Shown here in pieces: positions 33,246 through 42,628 of a DNA stretch of 64,000 nt; the stretch's first letter is position 1; every line of letters begins with the position of its first letter. Both the position numbers and the translations under genes were made by a program. The notes under the pieces were generated by a model, which was given only the letters and a program-made list of their open reading frames with translations, was not told the DNA's origin and made no database searches. Where the stretch lies: positions 496,001 to 560,000 of the forward strand of contig NZ_JBEPSM010000003.1 in the NCBI RefSeq assembly GCF_040548815.1. The letters are read 5' to 3'. Source of the stretch: Kaistia defluvii. GTDB lineage: Bacteria; Pseudomonadota; Alphaproteobacteria; Rhizobiales; Kaistiaceae.

Positions 33246-35234
33246 ATGTGTATGGGTGTAGTACCGTTGAAAGTCTCTCTTCTCCCGCCGCGCGGCAAAC
33301 GTTTGCGGCGCCGGTTGCACCAGACTCTCGCCTCGGCCCTTGTGCTGGTTATGGTGGGCTCGTCGGCGGGCTACGCGCAGGATGGCGGGTTTTTCAGCGG
33401 AATCCGGTCGTTCTTTGGCAAGACCAAGGAAGAGCCGGTCGCCGACGCCGTCCCGTACAAGCCGACGATCAATGTCATCGATGCCCCGCGTTCGCTGCGC
33501 AAGGCGATCACCGCCGCCTCCAATCTTGAGTCGATGAAGAAGTCGCCGCCTTCCGGCGCGGCCGGGCTGCTTCGCCGCGCGCGCTCCGACATCGACCAGA
33601 TCACCGCCGCGCTCTATACGAATGGCTATTATGCCGGCTCCATCCGCATCACCATCGCCGGCCGCGATATTGACGCGCCCGATATCCTGCAGGTGATCGA
33701 GGCGGCGCGTCCGGCCGGGCCGGTGCCCGTCCAGGTCGACGTCACCACGGGGCCGCTGTTCCATTTCGGCGAGATCTCGCTGGTCGACGCCGATCGTCGC
33801 CGGCCGCTCGCCATGGCGCCGACGCTGAAGAGCCTGCGCCTGCTGCCCGGCGACGAGGCGAAGTCGTCGACCATCCTCGACGCCGAGGGCCGGATCGCCG
33901 AATTCTACCGCAAGGAAGGCCACGCCTTCGCCAAGGTGGTCGACAAGGACGTGGTCGCCGACCATGCCAGTAACCTCGTCAACGTCACCTATGTCGTCAG
34001 CCCGGGCCCCGCCGTGGCCTTCGGCCAGGTCACCGTCTCCGGCACGGAGAAGGTGCGGCCGTCCTTCGTCCAGGAGCGGGTGCGCATCATTCCCGGCGAG
34101 ATGTTCTCGCCGCAGCGCCTGGCCGACACGCGCAAGTCTCTGCTGAAATACGAGGCGTTTTCCGGTGTTCGCGTCGTGGAGGGCACCAAGCTCGACGCCA
34201 ATGGCCGCCTGCCGGTCGATGTCGAGGTGACCGAGCGCAAGCCGCGCTATGTCGGCTTCGGCGCCAAATATTCCTCGACCGACGGCTCGTCGATTAATGC
34301 CTTCTGGGGCCATCGCAACCTGTTCGGCGGCGCCGAGACGCTGCGCCTCGACGGCCAGCTCTCGTGGTTCGGCGGCAAGTCCGAGGCGGTGCCCGACGCC
34401 AATCCGTTCGGCTACCGCTTCGCCGCCACCTTCGGCAAGCCCGGCATCTGGACGCCGATCGACGATCTTGTTGCCCAGGCGGCGGTCCTGCGCGAGGTGA
34501 CCGACGCTTATGTCCGCGAGGGCGTGACCTTCACGGGCGGCGTTCGCCGCAACTATAGCGACCAGTTCTCGGTCCAGGTTGGCCTCGATCTCGAGCAGTC
34601 GCACGTCCAGGACACCAACGGCTCGCGCGATGACACCATCGTCGGCGTGCCGGTCGACGTCGCCTACGACACCACCGACAATGCACTTGATCCCTCCAAG
34701 GGCATCCGCGCCAGCGGTACCTTCGAGCCTTTCGCCTATCTCGGCCAGGCCAGCGCCGGCCCGATGATGTTCAAGGGTTCGCTGGCGGCCTATCGCGCCT
34801 TTGACGAGGACAAGCGCTATATCCTCGCCGGCAAGATCTCGGCCGGCACGATCTTCGGGGCCGACCTGCTCGACGTGCCCCCGCAGCGCCGCTTCTATGT
34901 CGGCGGCGGGGGCTCGCTGCGCGGCTATGATTACCAGTCGGCCAGCCCGCGCAATGCCCAGGGCGACATCATCGGCGGCCTCAGCTTCGTCACCGCCTCG
35001 GTCGAGGCGCGCGTCAAGATCACCGACACGATCGGCCTCGTGCCGTTCGTCGACATCGGCGCCGCTTCGGAAGGCTCGGTGCCGGATCTGGGCGACCTGC
35101 GCTATGCCGCGGGCCTCGGTCTGCGCTATTATACCGGCATCGGACCCGTCCGGCTCGATGTCGCCATTCCGCTCAATCCCGAGCCCGGCGATGCCGGGTA
35201 CGGCGTCTATATCAGCCTTGGACAATCCTTCTGA
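33246..35234 (+). CDS. tamA: Outer-membrane autotransporter assembly factor TamA (BamA/TamA family)
   Basis: A 662-residue outer-membrane protein. After a basic leader and hydrophobic signal segment (about residues 22-45, ending near GYAQ) it has POTRA-like repeats (roughly 75-315) and a C-terminal 16-strand Omp85-type barrel with the conserved GGGGSLRGYDYQSASP loop motif and a final aromatic residue (GQSF). It probably works with the TamB-like protein encoded immediately after it (TGATG overlap) to insert proteins into the outer membrane. The start could be ATG at 33246 or 33252; neither has a close ribosome site, and a 12-codon TTG-started frame (33223-33261) overlaps it. Confidence 0.92.
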   Translation: MCMGVVPLKVSLLPPRGKRLRRRLHQTLASALVLVMVGSSAGYAQDGGFFSGIRSFFGKTKEEPVADAVPYKPTINVIDAPRSLRKAITAASNLESMKKSPPSGAAGLLRRARSDIDQITAALYTNGYYAGSIRITIAGRDIDAPDILQVIEAARPAGPVPVQVDVTTGPLFHFGEISLVDADRRRPLAMAPTLKSLRLLPGDEAKSSTILDAEGRIAEFYRKEGHAFAKVVDKDVVADHASNLVNVTYVVSPGPAVAFGQVTVSGTEKVRPSFVQERVRIIPGEMFSPQRLADTRKSLLKYEAFSGVRVVEGTKLDANGRLPVDVEVTERKPRYVGFGAKYSSTDGSSINAFWGHRNLFGGAETLRLDGQLSWFGGKSEAVPDANPFGYRFAATFGKPGIWTPIDDLVAQAAVLREVTDAYVREGVTFTGGVRRNYSDQFSVQVGLDLEQSHVQDTNGSRDDTIVGVPVDVAYDTTDNALDPSKGIRASGTFEPFAYLGQASAGPMMFKGSLAAYRAFDEDKRYILAGKISAGTIFGADLLDVPPQRRFYVGGGGSLRGYDYQSASPRNAQGDIIGGLSFVTASVEARVKITDTIGLVPFVDIGAASEGSVPDLGDLRYAAGLGLRYYTGIGPVRLDVAIPLNPEPGDAGYGVYISLGQSF

Positions 35235-38200
35235 TGCCCCGCGCCCTCACCATCCTGCGCTGGCTCGGCGTCGGTTTCATCGCCGTCCTGATCACGCTCG
35301 TCGCCCTGTTCGGTTTCCTGCAGACCGGTCCCGGCCTGCGCATGCTCGCCAGCGTCGGCAGCAAGCTTGCCAGCAGTGACGGGCTGACCGTCCGCATCGA
35401 AGGCATTTCCGGCTTCGTGCCGTCCGACATGAGCGTCGCGCGCATCGACGTCGCCGACGCCACGGGTCCGTTCGCCCAGATCGAGAATTTGCGTCTCGCC
35501 TGGCACCCGATGTCGCTGCTTTCCGGCAAGGTGGCGATCAGCGATCTCGCCGCCGACCGGGTCGCGGTCTCCCGCAAGCCCGTTCTGCCGCCCTCCACCT
35601 CGACGTCGTCCAGCAACGGCCTGCCGTTCATCCGCGTCGCGCTCGATCAGCTCGATATCGCCCGGATCGACATTGGCGAGCCCGTGCTCGGCATGGCGGC
35701 GGTTCTCCGCCTGCAGGCCTCCGCCCGCCTGGTCGACCCGGCCGAGGGGCTGGCGCTCGACTTCGCGCTGGTGCGCGAGGATGCGCCCGGCGAGATCAAG
35801 GGCCGCGCCCGCTATGCGCCGGGCGACGGCACGGATTCGCTCTATCTCGACGTCACCGCCAGCGAGCCGGCCGGCGGCCTGGTCGCACGGCTGGCGCAGA
35901 TCGAGGGCCTTCCCGCCCTGTCGCTTTCGGTCAAGGGCAACGCGCCGCTCGACAATTGGGACGGCCGCATCGCACTCGACGCGGGCGCCGCCGGCCATCT
36001 CGGCGGCACGGCTGCCGTCAAGCAGGTCGAGAATGGCCGCCGCGTCATGCTCGATCTCGCCGGCGAGATCGCCGGCCTGGTGCCGGCCGATATCCGGCCG
36101 CTGTTCAGCGGGCAGACGACGCTGATGGGGTCGGCCATTGTCGGGCCGGAAGGGCGCATCGCGCTGGAGGGGCTGAACGCCACCGCCGCCGGCTTCGGCC
36201 TGGCGCTGGTCGGAAAGCTCGACACCTCCGCCAGGACCGCCGATCTGAAGCTCGATCTGGTGGGCGGCGACCCGTCCCATTTCGCCGCCTTCGCGCCGGG
36301 CGTCACCTGGTCCGGCTGGCGCCTGAACGCCGCCGTGACGGGCGCGTTCGCCTCGCCCTCGGTCGATGCGACGCTGACCGCCCAGAACCTTTCCGGCGCC
36401 GGCTATGGCGCCGCCGATATCAGCCTCGTCGCCAAGACCACCCCGGCCGCGGGCGGGCTCGCCTTCACCGTCGATGGCAATGCCGCCGGCCTGAGCGCCG
36501 AGGATCCGAAGGTTGCCGCCGCCCTCGGCAAGACCGCGAAGCTCACCGCCGCCGGTTCGCTCGGCGAAGCCGGCCCCGTGCTGACCGACGCCAAGGTCAC
36601 GCTGGAGCCGCTCGATCTCGCCTTCACCGGCACGGCGGCGCCGAAATCGGTCCAGGGCGCGCTGCGCCTCGACCGGCTCAAACTCGCCGCCTTCTCCGGG
36701 CTTGCCGGCCGGCCGCTTTCGGGCAGCGCCGTGCTCGACGCCAGGATCGACGCTGACCCCTCGACCCGTCGCATCGCGCTCGAGCTCGACGGCTCGTCCA
36801 AGGCGATCACCACGGGCATCGCCCAGGTCGATGATTTCTTCGCCGGCGAGAGCCGGATCAAGGGCGCGGTGTCGCTGGCCGAGGATGGCCGCATCGCCGT
36901 CAACGGGCTGACGCTCGCCGCCAAGGGCCTCGACGTCGCGGTCGATGGCGGCATCGAGAAATCCGCCGCCGACCTGACCGCGCGGGTCAAGCTCGCCAAT
37001 CTGAAGCAGTTCGATCCCCGCATCTCCGGGGCTGCCAATGCCGACCTCCGCTTCACCGGCGGGCTCGATGCGCTCGGCCTCACCGGCAAGGTCTCGATTC
37101 CGTCCGGCGTCGCCATGGACAAGCCGATCGAGAACCTGACGCTTTCGGTCGATCTCACTGACCTGACGGGCCGCCCGGGCGGCACGGTGGCGCTCGACGG
37201 CAAGCTGGCCGGCAAGCCCGCCAAGGGCGGCGCGAGGCTGACCTCGCTTGCCGATGGCGGCCGCCGCCTCGATGATCTCGACCTGGCGATCGGCGGCGTC
37301 CGCGCCAAGGGCGCGGCGGCGCTGGCCGCTTCCGGCCTGATCGACGGCAAGATCACCATCGCCGCCTCCAACCTCGCCGACCTCTCGGCGCTGATCCTGA
37401 CCGACATCGCCGGCAAGCTGGATGCGACCGTCGTGCTCGATGCCTCGAACGGCGCCCAGCGCGTCGCGATCGACGCCAAGGCGCAGGGCATCGACGTCGC
37501 CGGCAACCGGGTCGACCGGGCCGACATCAACGCCCGTATCGCGGATCTTTTCGGCACACCGGTGATCGACGGCAAGGCCGTGCTCGGCGGCGTCCGCGCC
37601 GGCGGCCAGGTCATCGAGAGCGCCACCGTGACGGCGAAGAGCGCCGGCACCGCTACCGACGTGACGCTCGACACCGCGCTGCTCGGCTCCAGCATCAACG
37701 GCAAGGCGCGCATCTCGCCCGCCGGCGCCGACACCAATATCCGCCTCGATGCGCTGAAGATCGCCCGCGCCGGCACCAATGTCACGCTGTCGGCGCCGTC
37801 CAACATCACCATCGCCAAGGGCGGCGTCTCGATCGACCGGCTGGCGCTGGCGACCGGAGACGGCCGCGCCACGATCAGCGGCAAGGCCGGCGAAACGCTC
37901 GACCTGAATGTCGACCTCCGCAACCTGCCGCTGTCGCTGGCCTCGCTCGCCGCGCCGACGCTCGACATGCGCGGCACGCTGAGCGGCACGGCGCGCATCA
38001 CCGGCAAGGCGACCGCGCCGGCGGGCGATTACGATCTCAAGGTGGCAAAACTCACCAATGCCGACATCGCCCGCGCCGGCCTCGGCCCGTTCGACATTTC
38101 CGCGCGCGGAAAACTGGGCGGCGGCCGCGTCGGCGTCCAGGCGACCATCAACGCGCCTTCGGTTTCCGGCCTGACGATCAACGGCTCGGTGCCGATCGCC

Positions 38201-39535
38201 GCTGGCGACCTGGACCTGAAGATCAAGGGCGCCATCGATCTCGCCATCGCCAATACCGCGCTTGCCACCTCCGGCGGCAATCTGCGCGGCAAGGCGGTGG
38301 TCGATGCGGCGCTTGGCGGCCCGACCTCGGCGCCGCGCGCTTCCGGCTCCATCCGCGTCTCGGGCGCCAGCTACAACGACTCGCTGAACGGCATCTCGCT
38401 TTCCAACATCGAAGCGGTGCTGACCGGTTCCGACCGCGCGGTCACGGTATCGTCCTTCTCGGCCCAGACGGTCCAGGGCGGTCGCATCGTCGGCAAGGGC
38501 AACATCGCGCTCGACCCGGTACAGGGCTTCCCGGCCGCCGTCGAGATGACGCTGCAAAAGGCGACGCTGGTCTCCAGCGACCTGATGCGCCTGGTTGCCG
38601 ACGGCAAGATCAACATCCAGGGCCCGGTCGCGACACGGCCGAAGATCGCCGGCCAGATCAATGTCCGCAGCCTCGACATCAACATCCCGGACAAGATTTC
38701 GGGCGGCATCGATCCGCTCGAGGTGCGCCACGTCAATACCGGCGGCAAGCCGCAGGTAAAGGGCGGCATCCGCGCCCAGGCGCAGAACCGCGCCAACGCC
38801 ACGGCCAAGAAGAAGGCCAAGGCACCGAGCCCGTTCGTCGCCGATCTGGACCTCAAGGTCTCGGCCCCCAATGGCGTGTTCGTGCGCGGCATGGGCATGG
38901 ACGCGGAATTCGGCGGCGACCTGACGCTGCGCGGCACCACGGCCGACATGATCACGCTGGGCGGCTTCAACCTGCGGCGCGGGCGCTTCAGCGTTGTCGG
39001 CCGCCAACTCACCTTCACCGAGGGCACCATCACCTTCAATGGCAGCCTCGATCCGGAGCTGAACTTCAAGGCCGACACGTCGGGCGGCGACGTCGTCGCC
39101 AGCATCATCATCGCCGGCAATGCCTCGGCGCCGGAGGTGAGCTTCACCTCGACGCCGACCCTGCCGCAGGACGAGGTGATCGCCCGGCTGCTGTTCGGCC
39201 GCTCGATCAGCACGCTGACCGCCGGCCAGGCGCTGCAGGTGGCGCAGACGGTGGCGCAGTTCTCTGGCGGCGGACCAGGCGTGGTCGATTCGATCCGCCG
39301 CTCGCTCGGCGTCGATGCGCTCAACATCGGCACGGATTCGACCGGCAAGGGCGGCCAGATCGGCGCCGGCAAGCGGTTGAACGACAAGATCTATGTCGGC
39401 GTCCAGCAGGGTACGACGCCGGATTCGAGCAAGGTCACGGTCGATGTCGACGTGACCCGCAACATCCGCATCCAGGGCGCCGCCGGCGCCGACGGCTCGA
39501 ACGAGCTCGGCATCGGCGCGCAGTGGGATTATTGA
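35234..39535 (+). CDS. tamB: Translocation and assembly module subunit TamB (DUF490)
   Basis: A 1433-residue envelope protein. It is anchored by one N-terminal membrane helix (about residues 10-32), followed by a very long beta-rich periplasmic part built from repeating amphipathic strands (AsmA/TamB-like lipid-groove architecture) and a C-terminal DUF490 domain (about 1100-1433) with SFTSTPTLPQDEVIARLLFGRS and a final aromatic-ending segment IGAQWDY. The start codon overlaps the tamA stop by one base. The role is in outer-membrane protein insertion and/or phospholipid transfer between membranes, by family knowledge. Confidence 0.95.
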   Translation: MPRALTILRWLGVGFIAVLITLVALFGFLQTGPGLRMLASVGSKLASSDGLTVRIEGISGFVPSDMSVARIDVADATGPFAQIENLRLAWHPMSLLSGKVAISDLAADRVAVSRKPVLPPSTSTSSSNGLPFIRVALDQLDIARIDIGEPVLGMAAVLRLQASARLVDPAEGLALDFALVREDAPGEIKGRARYAPGDGTDSLYLDVTASEPAGGLVARLAQIEGLPALSLSVKGNAPLDNWDGRIALDAGAAGHLGGTAAVKQVENGRRVMLDLAGEIAGLVPADIRPLFSGQTTLMGSAIVGPEGRIALEGLNATAAGFGLALVGKLDTSARTADLKLDLVGGDPSHFAAFAPGVTWSGWRLNAAVTGAFASPSVDATLTAQNLSGAGYGAADISLVAKTTPAAGGLAFTVDGNAAGLSAEDPKVAAALGKTAKLTAAGSLGEAGPVLTDAKVTLEPLDLAFTGTAAPKSVQGALRLDRLKLAAFSGLAGRPLSGSAVLDARIDADPSTRRIALELDGSSKAITTGIAQVDDFFAGESRIKGAVSLAEDGRIAVNGLTLAAKGLDVAVDGGIEKSAADLTARVKLANLKQFDPRISGAANADLRFTGGLDALGLTGKVSIPSGVAMDKPIENLTLSVDLTDLTGRPGGTVALDGKLAGKPAKGGARLTSLADGGRRLDDLDLAIGGVRAKGAAALAASGLIDGKITIAASNLADLSALILTDIAGKLDATVVLDASNGAQRVAIDAKAQGIDVAGNRVDRADINARIADLFGTPVIDGKAVLGGVRAGGQVIESATVTAKSAGTATDVTLDTALLGSSINGKARISPAGADTNIRLDALKIARAGTNVTLSAPSNITIAKGGVSIDRLALATGDGRATISGKAGETLDLNVDLRNLPLSLASLAAPTLDMRGTLSGTARITGKATAPAGDYDLKVAKLTNADIARAGLGPFDISARGKLGGGRVGVQATINAPSVSGLTINGSVPIAAGDLDLKIKGAIDLAIANTALATSGGNLRGKAVVDAALGGPTSAPRASGSIRVSGASYNDSLNGISLSNIEAVLTGSDRAVTVSSFSAQTVQGGRIVGKGNIALDPVQGFPAAVEMTLQKATLVSSDLMRLVADGKINIQGPVATRPKIAGQINVRSLDINIPDKISGGIDPLEVRHVNTGGKPQVKGGIRAQAQNRANATAKKKAKAPSPFVADLDLKVSAPNGVFVRGMGMDAEFGGDLTLRGTTADMITLGGFNLRRGRFSVVGRQLTFTEGTITFNGSLDPELNFKADTSGGDVVASIIIAGNASAPEVSFTSTPTLPQDEVIARLLFGRSISTLTAGQALQVAQTVAQFSGGGPGVVDSIRRSLGVDALNIGTDSTGKGGQIGAGKRLNDKIYVGVQQGTTPDSSKVTVDVDVTRNIRIQGAAGADGSNELGIGAQWDY

Positions 39536-39608
39536 GGGGCTACTTCACCTCTCCTTAGGGGAGACTTTCGCAGAACATCGCTGAAACGCGAGATCCGGGA
39601 TCACTCGG

Positions 39609-39719
39609 GCGTCATCCCGGCGAAGGCCGGGATCCAGACCCACAGTCTTGTCGGAGGAAGGCTGGTCAACTCTTGCTGGGTCGGTGTTCATGGGCCCCGG
39701 CCTTCGCCGGGGCGACGTG
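39609..39719. repeat. Dispersed palindromic repeat, family B copy 3
   Basis: Arms GCGTCATCCCGGCGAAGGCC... (from 39609) and ...GGCCTTCGCCGGGGCGACG (to 39719). It lies in the 306-base gap after tamB, which also holds a truncated family C block near 39544-39566 and a longer one at 39761-39831, and no gene. Confidence 0.8.
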
Positions 39720-39760
39720 CTTCATGTCTGCAGCCTGTCGGTCTGTCTTCAAGGTTGCGT

Positions 39761-39831
39761 TCATTCTCCCTCAGGGAGAGGTGAGCGCCCGGCCGAAACC
39801 CTCGCCCGCCTGCGGGAGAGGGCAGGGTGAG
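39761..39831. repeat. Dispersed palindromic repeat, family C copy 3 (partial)
   Basis: Contains CTCCCTCAGGGAGAGGTGAG, then ACCCTCGCCCGCCTGCGGGAGAGGG and GGTGAGCG, ending about ten bases before the stop of the leftward SDR gene. Confidence 0.7.
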
Positions 39832-39841
39832 CGACTTGCCT

Positions 39842-40651
39842 TTACCCAGGGAACAGCGTCAAGCCGCCATCGACGCGGATCACCTGGCCGTTGATGAACT
39901 TCGAGCCCGGGCCCGCGAGGAACGCCACGGCGTCGGCGATCTCGGACGGCTCGGCGTAGCGGTTGAACGACTTGCCCGACGAATCCATCTTCACTGGGTC
40001 GACGACGCGGGTCGCCTGGAAGCGGGCCGATTTGGTCGGTCCGGGGCTCACCGCGTTGATCCGAACGCCCTCTTCATAGAGCTCCTTGGCGAGGCAGCGC
40101 GTGTAGTGCACCACGGCCGCTTTCAGCGTCGAATAGACGACTTCCGGCGAGCAGCCCATATGCGCCGCCGCCGAGGCGATGTTGATCACCGAGCCGCTGC
40201 CCGCCGCCACCATCGCCGGCACGAAGGCCTGGCAGACCAGCATGGTGCCGATCAGATTGTTGTTGGTGAGGACGGTGATGTCCTCGAACGAGATGTGGAG
40301 CGCGTCGTTCGGCTTCGGCTTGTTGCCGGAGGCGCCGATATCGCCGCCGGCGCAATTGACCAGCACGTTGACCGTGCCGAGCTTGGCCTCGATTTCTTCC
40401 TTCATCTTCTGGACGGCGGCGGGGTCGCCGATATTGCCGGTGACGGCGACGGTGCGCACGCCATGCTTGGCGATCTCGGCGGCGACTTCACCCAAATCCT
40501 TCGCCTCGCCGTACTTGGCCGGTCCCGTCCATTCGAGATCGTGGATCGCGACGTCGGCGCCGAGGCTCGCCAGCTTCTCGGCCATGGTGCGGCCCAGGCC
40601 ACGGCCCGAGCCGGTGACGAAGATGATCTTTCCGGCGAGTTCCTTGCTCAT
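39842..40651 (-). CDS. Short-chain dehydrogenase/reductase (SDR)
   Basis: A 269-residue SDR. The cofactor motif is TGSGRGLG (residues 14-21), the mid-chain motif is NCAGGD, the catalytic serine lies in INIASAAAHMG and the tyrosine/lysine pair in YSTLK. The ribosome site AAAGGAG precedes the ATG. It is the last gene of the glucose-type CUT1 cluster, separated from the isomerase gene by a family C repeat, so it may be transcribed at reduced level with that operon. The substrate is unknown, probably a sugar-derived alcohol or lactone precursor. Confidence 0.9.
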   Translation of the reverse strand: MSKELAGKIIFVTGSGRGLGRTMAEKLASLGADVAIHDLEWTGPAKYGEAKDLGEVAAEIAKHGVRTVAVTGNIGDPAAVQKMKEEIEAKLGTVNVLVNCAGGDIGASGNKPKPNDALHISFEDITVLTNNNLIGTMLVCQAFVPAMVAAGSGSVINIASAAAHMGCSPEVVYSTLKAAVVHYTRCLAKELYEEGVRINAVSPGPTKSARFQATRVVDPVKMDSSGKSFNRYAEPSEIADAVAFLAGPGSKFINGQVIRVDGGLTLFPG

Positions 40652-40684
40652 TCGCGAGCTCCTTTATGTGCGAGGGTCTGATCT

Positions 40685-40804
40685 TTACCTCTCCCTGAGG
40701 GAGAGGTCGGCTCGAAGAGGGTTTAGGGAATTCTCCGGGTGAGGCCGTGAACCCTCACCCGCCGCCCTGCGGGCGTCGATCTCTCCCTCAGGGAGAGGTG
40801 AAAG
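40685..40804. repeat. Dispersed palindromic repeat, family C copy 4
   Basis: Outer arms TTACCTCTCCCTGAGGGAGAGGTCG and CGATCTCTCCCTCAGGGAGAGGTGAA, with inner GGGTGAGG / CCTCACCCG blocks. It fills the gap between the isomerase and SDR genes of the same leftward cluster. Confidence 0.85.
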
Positions 40805-40817
40805 ACCTTCCGATGGT

Positions 40818-41801
40818 TCACGGCATGACGCCGAGCGAGCGCATGTTGGCGACGCTCCTGCGGATCATGTCGAGTTCGTACGCGACGAGCGCACCATCCT
40901 CGCCGCGCTCCCAGGGGGTGCGGTAGTCGGCGTCGTCGGGGAGGCGATTGCGCCGCGCCGCGAGCAGGCAGGCGGCGAGCGAGCGGGCGCTACGCTGCGC
41001 ATAGCCGTTCCACCAGTCCGGCGTCAGCAGGCGCACATGCCGCACGTCGAGCGCGCCGGGCTCCAGCACGGCGGTCAATGTCGGGTGATGTTCGGCCAGA
41101 ATGGCGAGCACCTCGGCGAACGGCACGACGCCGTCGCCGATCGCGCAGCGGACGAGGCGAAAACCCTCATCGGTGAACTGGACGTTGTAGTCCTTGAGGT
41201 GGACGTGCCGGACCCAAGGGGCGACGCGGCGGGTGAAATCGAGCGGCGCCTCGCCGACGGGGAGCGTGTTGCCGGTGTCGTAGCAAATGCCGACGGCGGG
41301 ACCCGCCTCCTCGCAGAGCGCGACCAACTCGTCGCTGGTGAAATCCTGATGGTTCTCGATCACCAGCGTTCGGCCTTCGGCCTCGGCGCGCGGGGCATAG
41401 AGCGCCAGCGCTGCGTGCACGCCGCGCACCAGCTCGTGCCACTTTTCGCCCCAAGCGTTGCGGTCGCCGCAGAGCACCGAGGTCAGGCAAACGCGGATCA
41501 GCTTGGCATCCAGCCGCTCGGCCGAGCGGAACGCGCTGTCGAGCGGGCCGTGGTTCAGGCCGCTGCTGATCACCGGCGTCATGCCGAGCGAGGCAAGCCG
41601 CGCCTTCAGCGCCGCGACCTCGCCATCGTCGAGCCGCGCGATCCAGGGCTCGAAGATCTCCAGCGTCTTCGCGCCAACCTCTTCGGCCAGTTCGATGAAA
41701 CCTTCAAGGCCGCGTCCTTCCGGATTGGCGCGCGGCGTGCCGTGTCCCTGCAGGCCGAGATAGTAGGTCAATCCATACGGGTTCAGTCCGACTTGCAGCA
41801 T
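40818..41801 (-). CDS. Sugar phosphate isomerase/epimerase, AP-endonuclease-2-like TIM barrel
   Basis: A 327-residue TIM-barrel protein. Candidate metal ligands are the glutamate of VIENHQDF, the aspartate of ICYDTGNT, the histidine of VRHVHLKDY and the glutamate of AVLEPGALD. This is the xylose-isomerase-like fold shared by hexulose and inosose isomerases. It follows the SDR at 41839 by 37 bases in the glucose-type CUT1 operon, so an oxidise-then-isomerise route for the imported sugar is likely. The specific reaction cannot be named. Confidence 0.9.
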   Translation of the reverse strand: MLQVGLNPYGLTYYLGLQGHGTPRANPEGRGLEGFIELAEEVGAKTLEIFEPWIARLDDGEVAALKARLASLGMTPVISSGLNHGPLDSAFRSAERLDAKLIRVCLTSVLCGDRNAWGEKWHELVRGVHAALALYAPRAEAEGRTLVIENHQDFTSDELVALCEEAGPAVGICYDTGNTLPVGEAPLDFTRRVAPWVRHVHLKDYNVQFTDEGFRLVRCAIGDGVVPFAEVLAILAEHHPTLTAVLEPGALDVRHVRLLTPDWWNGYAQRSARSLAACLLAARRNRLPDDADYRTPWERGEDGALVAYELDMIRRSVANMRSLGVMP

Positions 41802-41838
41802 GGCATTTCCAATCTGCCGAAGGGTTTTGCGGGCGGCG

Positions 41839-42603
41839 CTAGATCAGGCCGCCATCGACGATGATGGATTGCTTGGTGATCATCCGGCTGTCGTCGGCGC
41901 CGAGGAAAAGCACGGTGCGGGCGATCTCGTCGCCCAGCAGCACCTTTTGGATGCATTGCCGGCTCACTAGCGCGTCGACGCTTTCCGGCGTCGGATACCA
42001 GAGCGCGTGCTGCTTCTCGGTCATCACCGCGCCGGGCTCGATCGCGTTGACGCGGATGTTGTCGGGACCGAAGGCGCGCGCGAGACTGCGCGTCAGCCCG
42101 AGCACCGCCGCCTTGGCCGTGGTGTAGGCCGGCATGTTCGGCGCGCCGCCGCGCCAGGCGATCGACGAGAAGTTGATGATCGAACCAAAGCCAAGCAACT
42201 GCATCTGCGGCCGTACGGCTTGGGCGGTGAAGAATTGCGGGCGCAGATTGATCGCCTGCGCCCAGTCCCAATATTCCTCGGTCACCGCGTCGATCTCGTG
42301 CCGGTCGTCATTGGCGGCATTGTTGACCAGCACGCCGATCGGCCCGAGCGCGCGCCCGACCTCGGCGATCACCGCCTGCGTCGCGGCGGTGTCGGTCAGG
42401 TCGCATCGGTAGAAGCGGGGCTTGTGTTCCGCGCCGGCGAGTTCTTCGGCAAGTGCCGCGCCGGCATCCGCCTGGATATCGACGAAGGCGACTTTCGCGC
42501 CGGTGCCGGCAAAGGCGCGGACGATGTCCGCGCCGATGCCGGAGGCGCCGCCGGTCACAAACACGACGCGCCCGGAAAGGCTTGGGTAGTTGGCAAAGGT
42601 CAT
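41839..42603 (-). CDS. Short-chain dehydrogenase/reductase (SDR)
   Basis: A 254-residue SDR. Motifs are TGGASGIG near the N-terminus, NNAANDD, the serine in INFSSIAWRG, and the catalytic YTTAK. The C-terminus has IIVDGGLI. The start at 42603 matches the family length; a longer frame to 42669 is not needed, although no strong ribosome site is visible at either. It is 25 bases after the ATPase gene of the CUT1 operon and upstream of the isomerase, so it probably oxidises the imported sugar or its derivative. Confidence 0.9.
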   Translation of the reverse strand: MTFANYPSLSGRVVFVTGGASGIGADIVRAFAGTGAKVAFVDIQADAGAALAEELAGAEHKPRFYRCDLTDTAATQAVIAEVGRALGPIGVLVNNAANDDRHEIDAVTEEYWDWAQAINLRPQFFTAQAVRPQMQLLGFGSIINFSSIAWRGGAPNMPAYTTAKAAVLGLTRSLARAFGPDNIRVNAIEPGAVMTEKQHALWYPTPESVDALVSRQCIQKVLLGDEIARTVLFLGADDSRMITKQSIIVDGGLI

Positions 42604-42628
42604 GGAGGCTGGCCCGTCGGCTGCGCGG

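Noticed and set aside
35207..39007. A 1266-codon minus-strand frame opposite tamB
   Set aside because: A shadow of tamB caused by high third-position GC; no recognisable domain.
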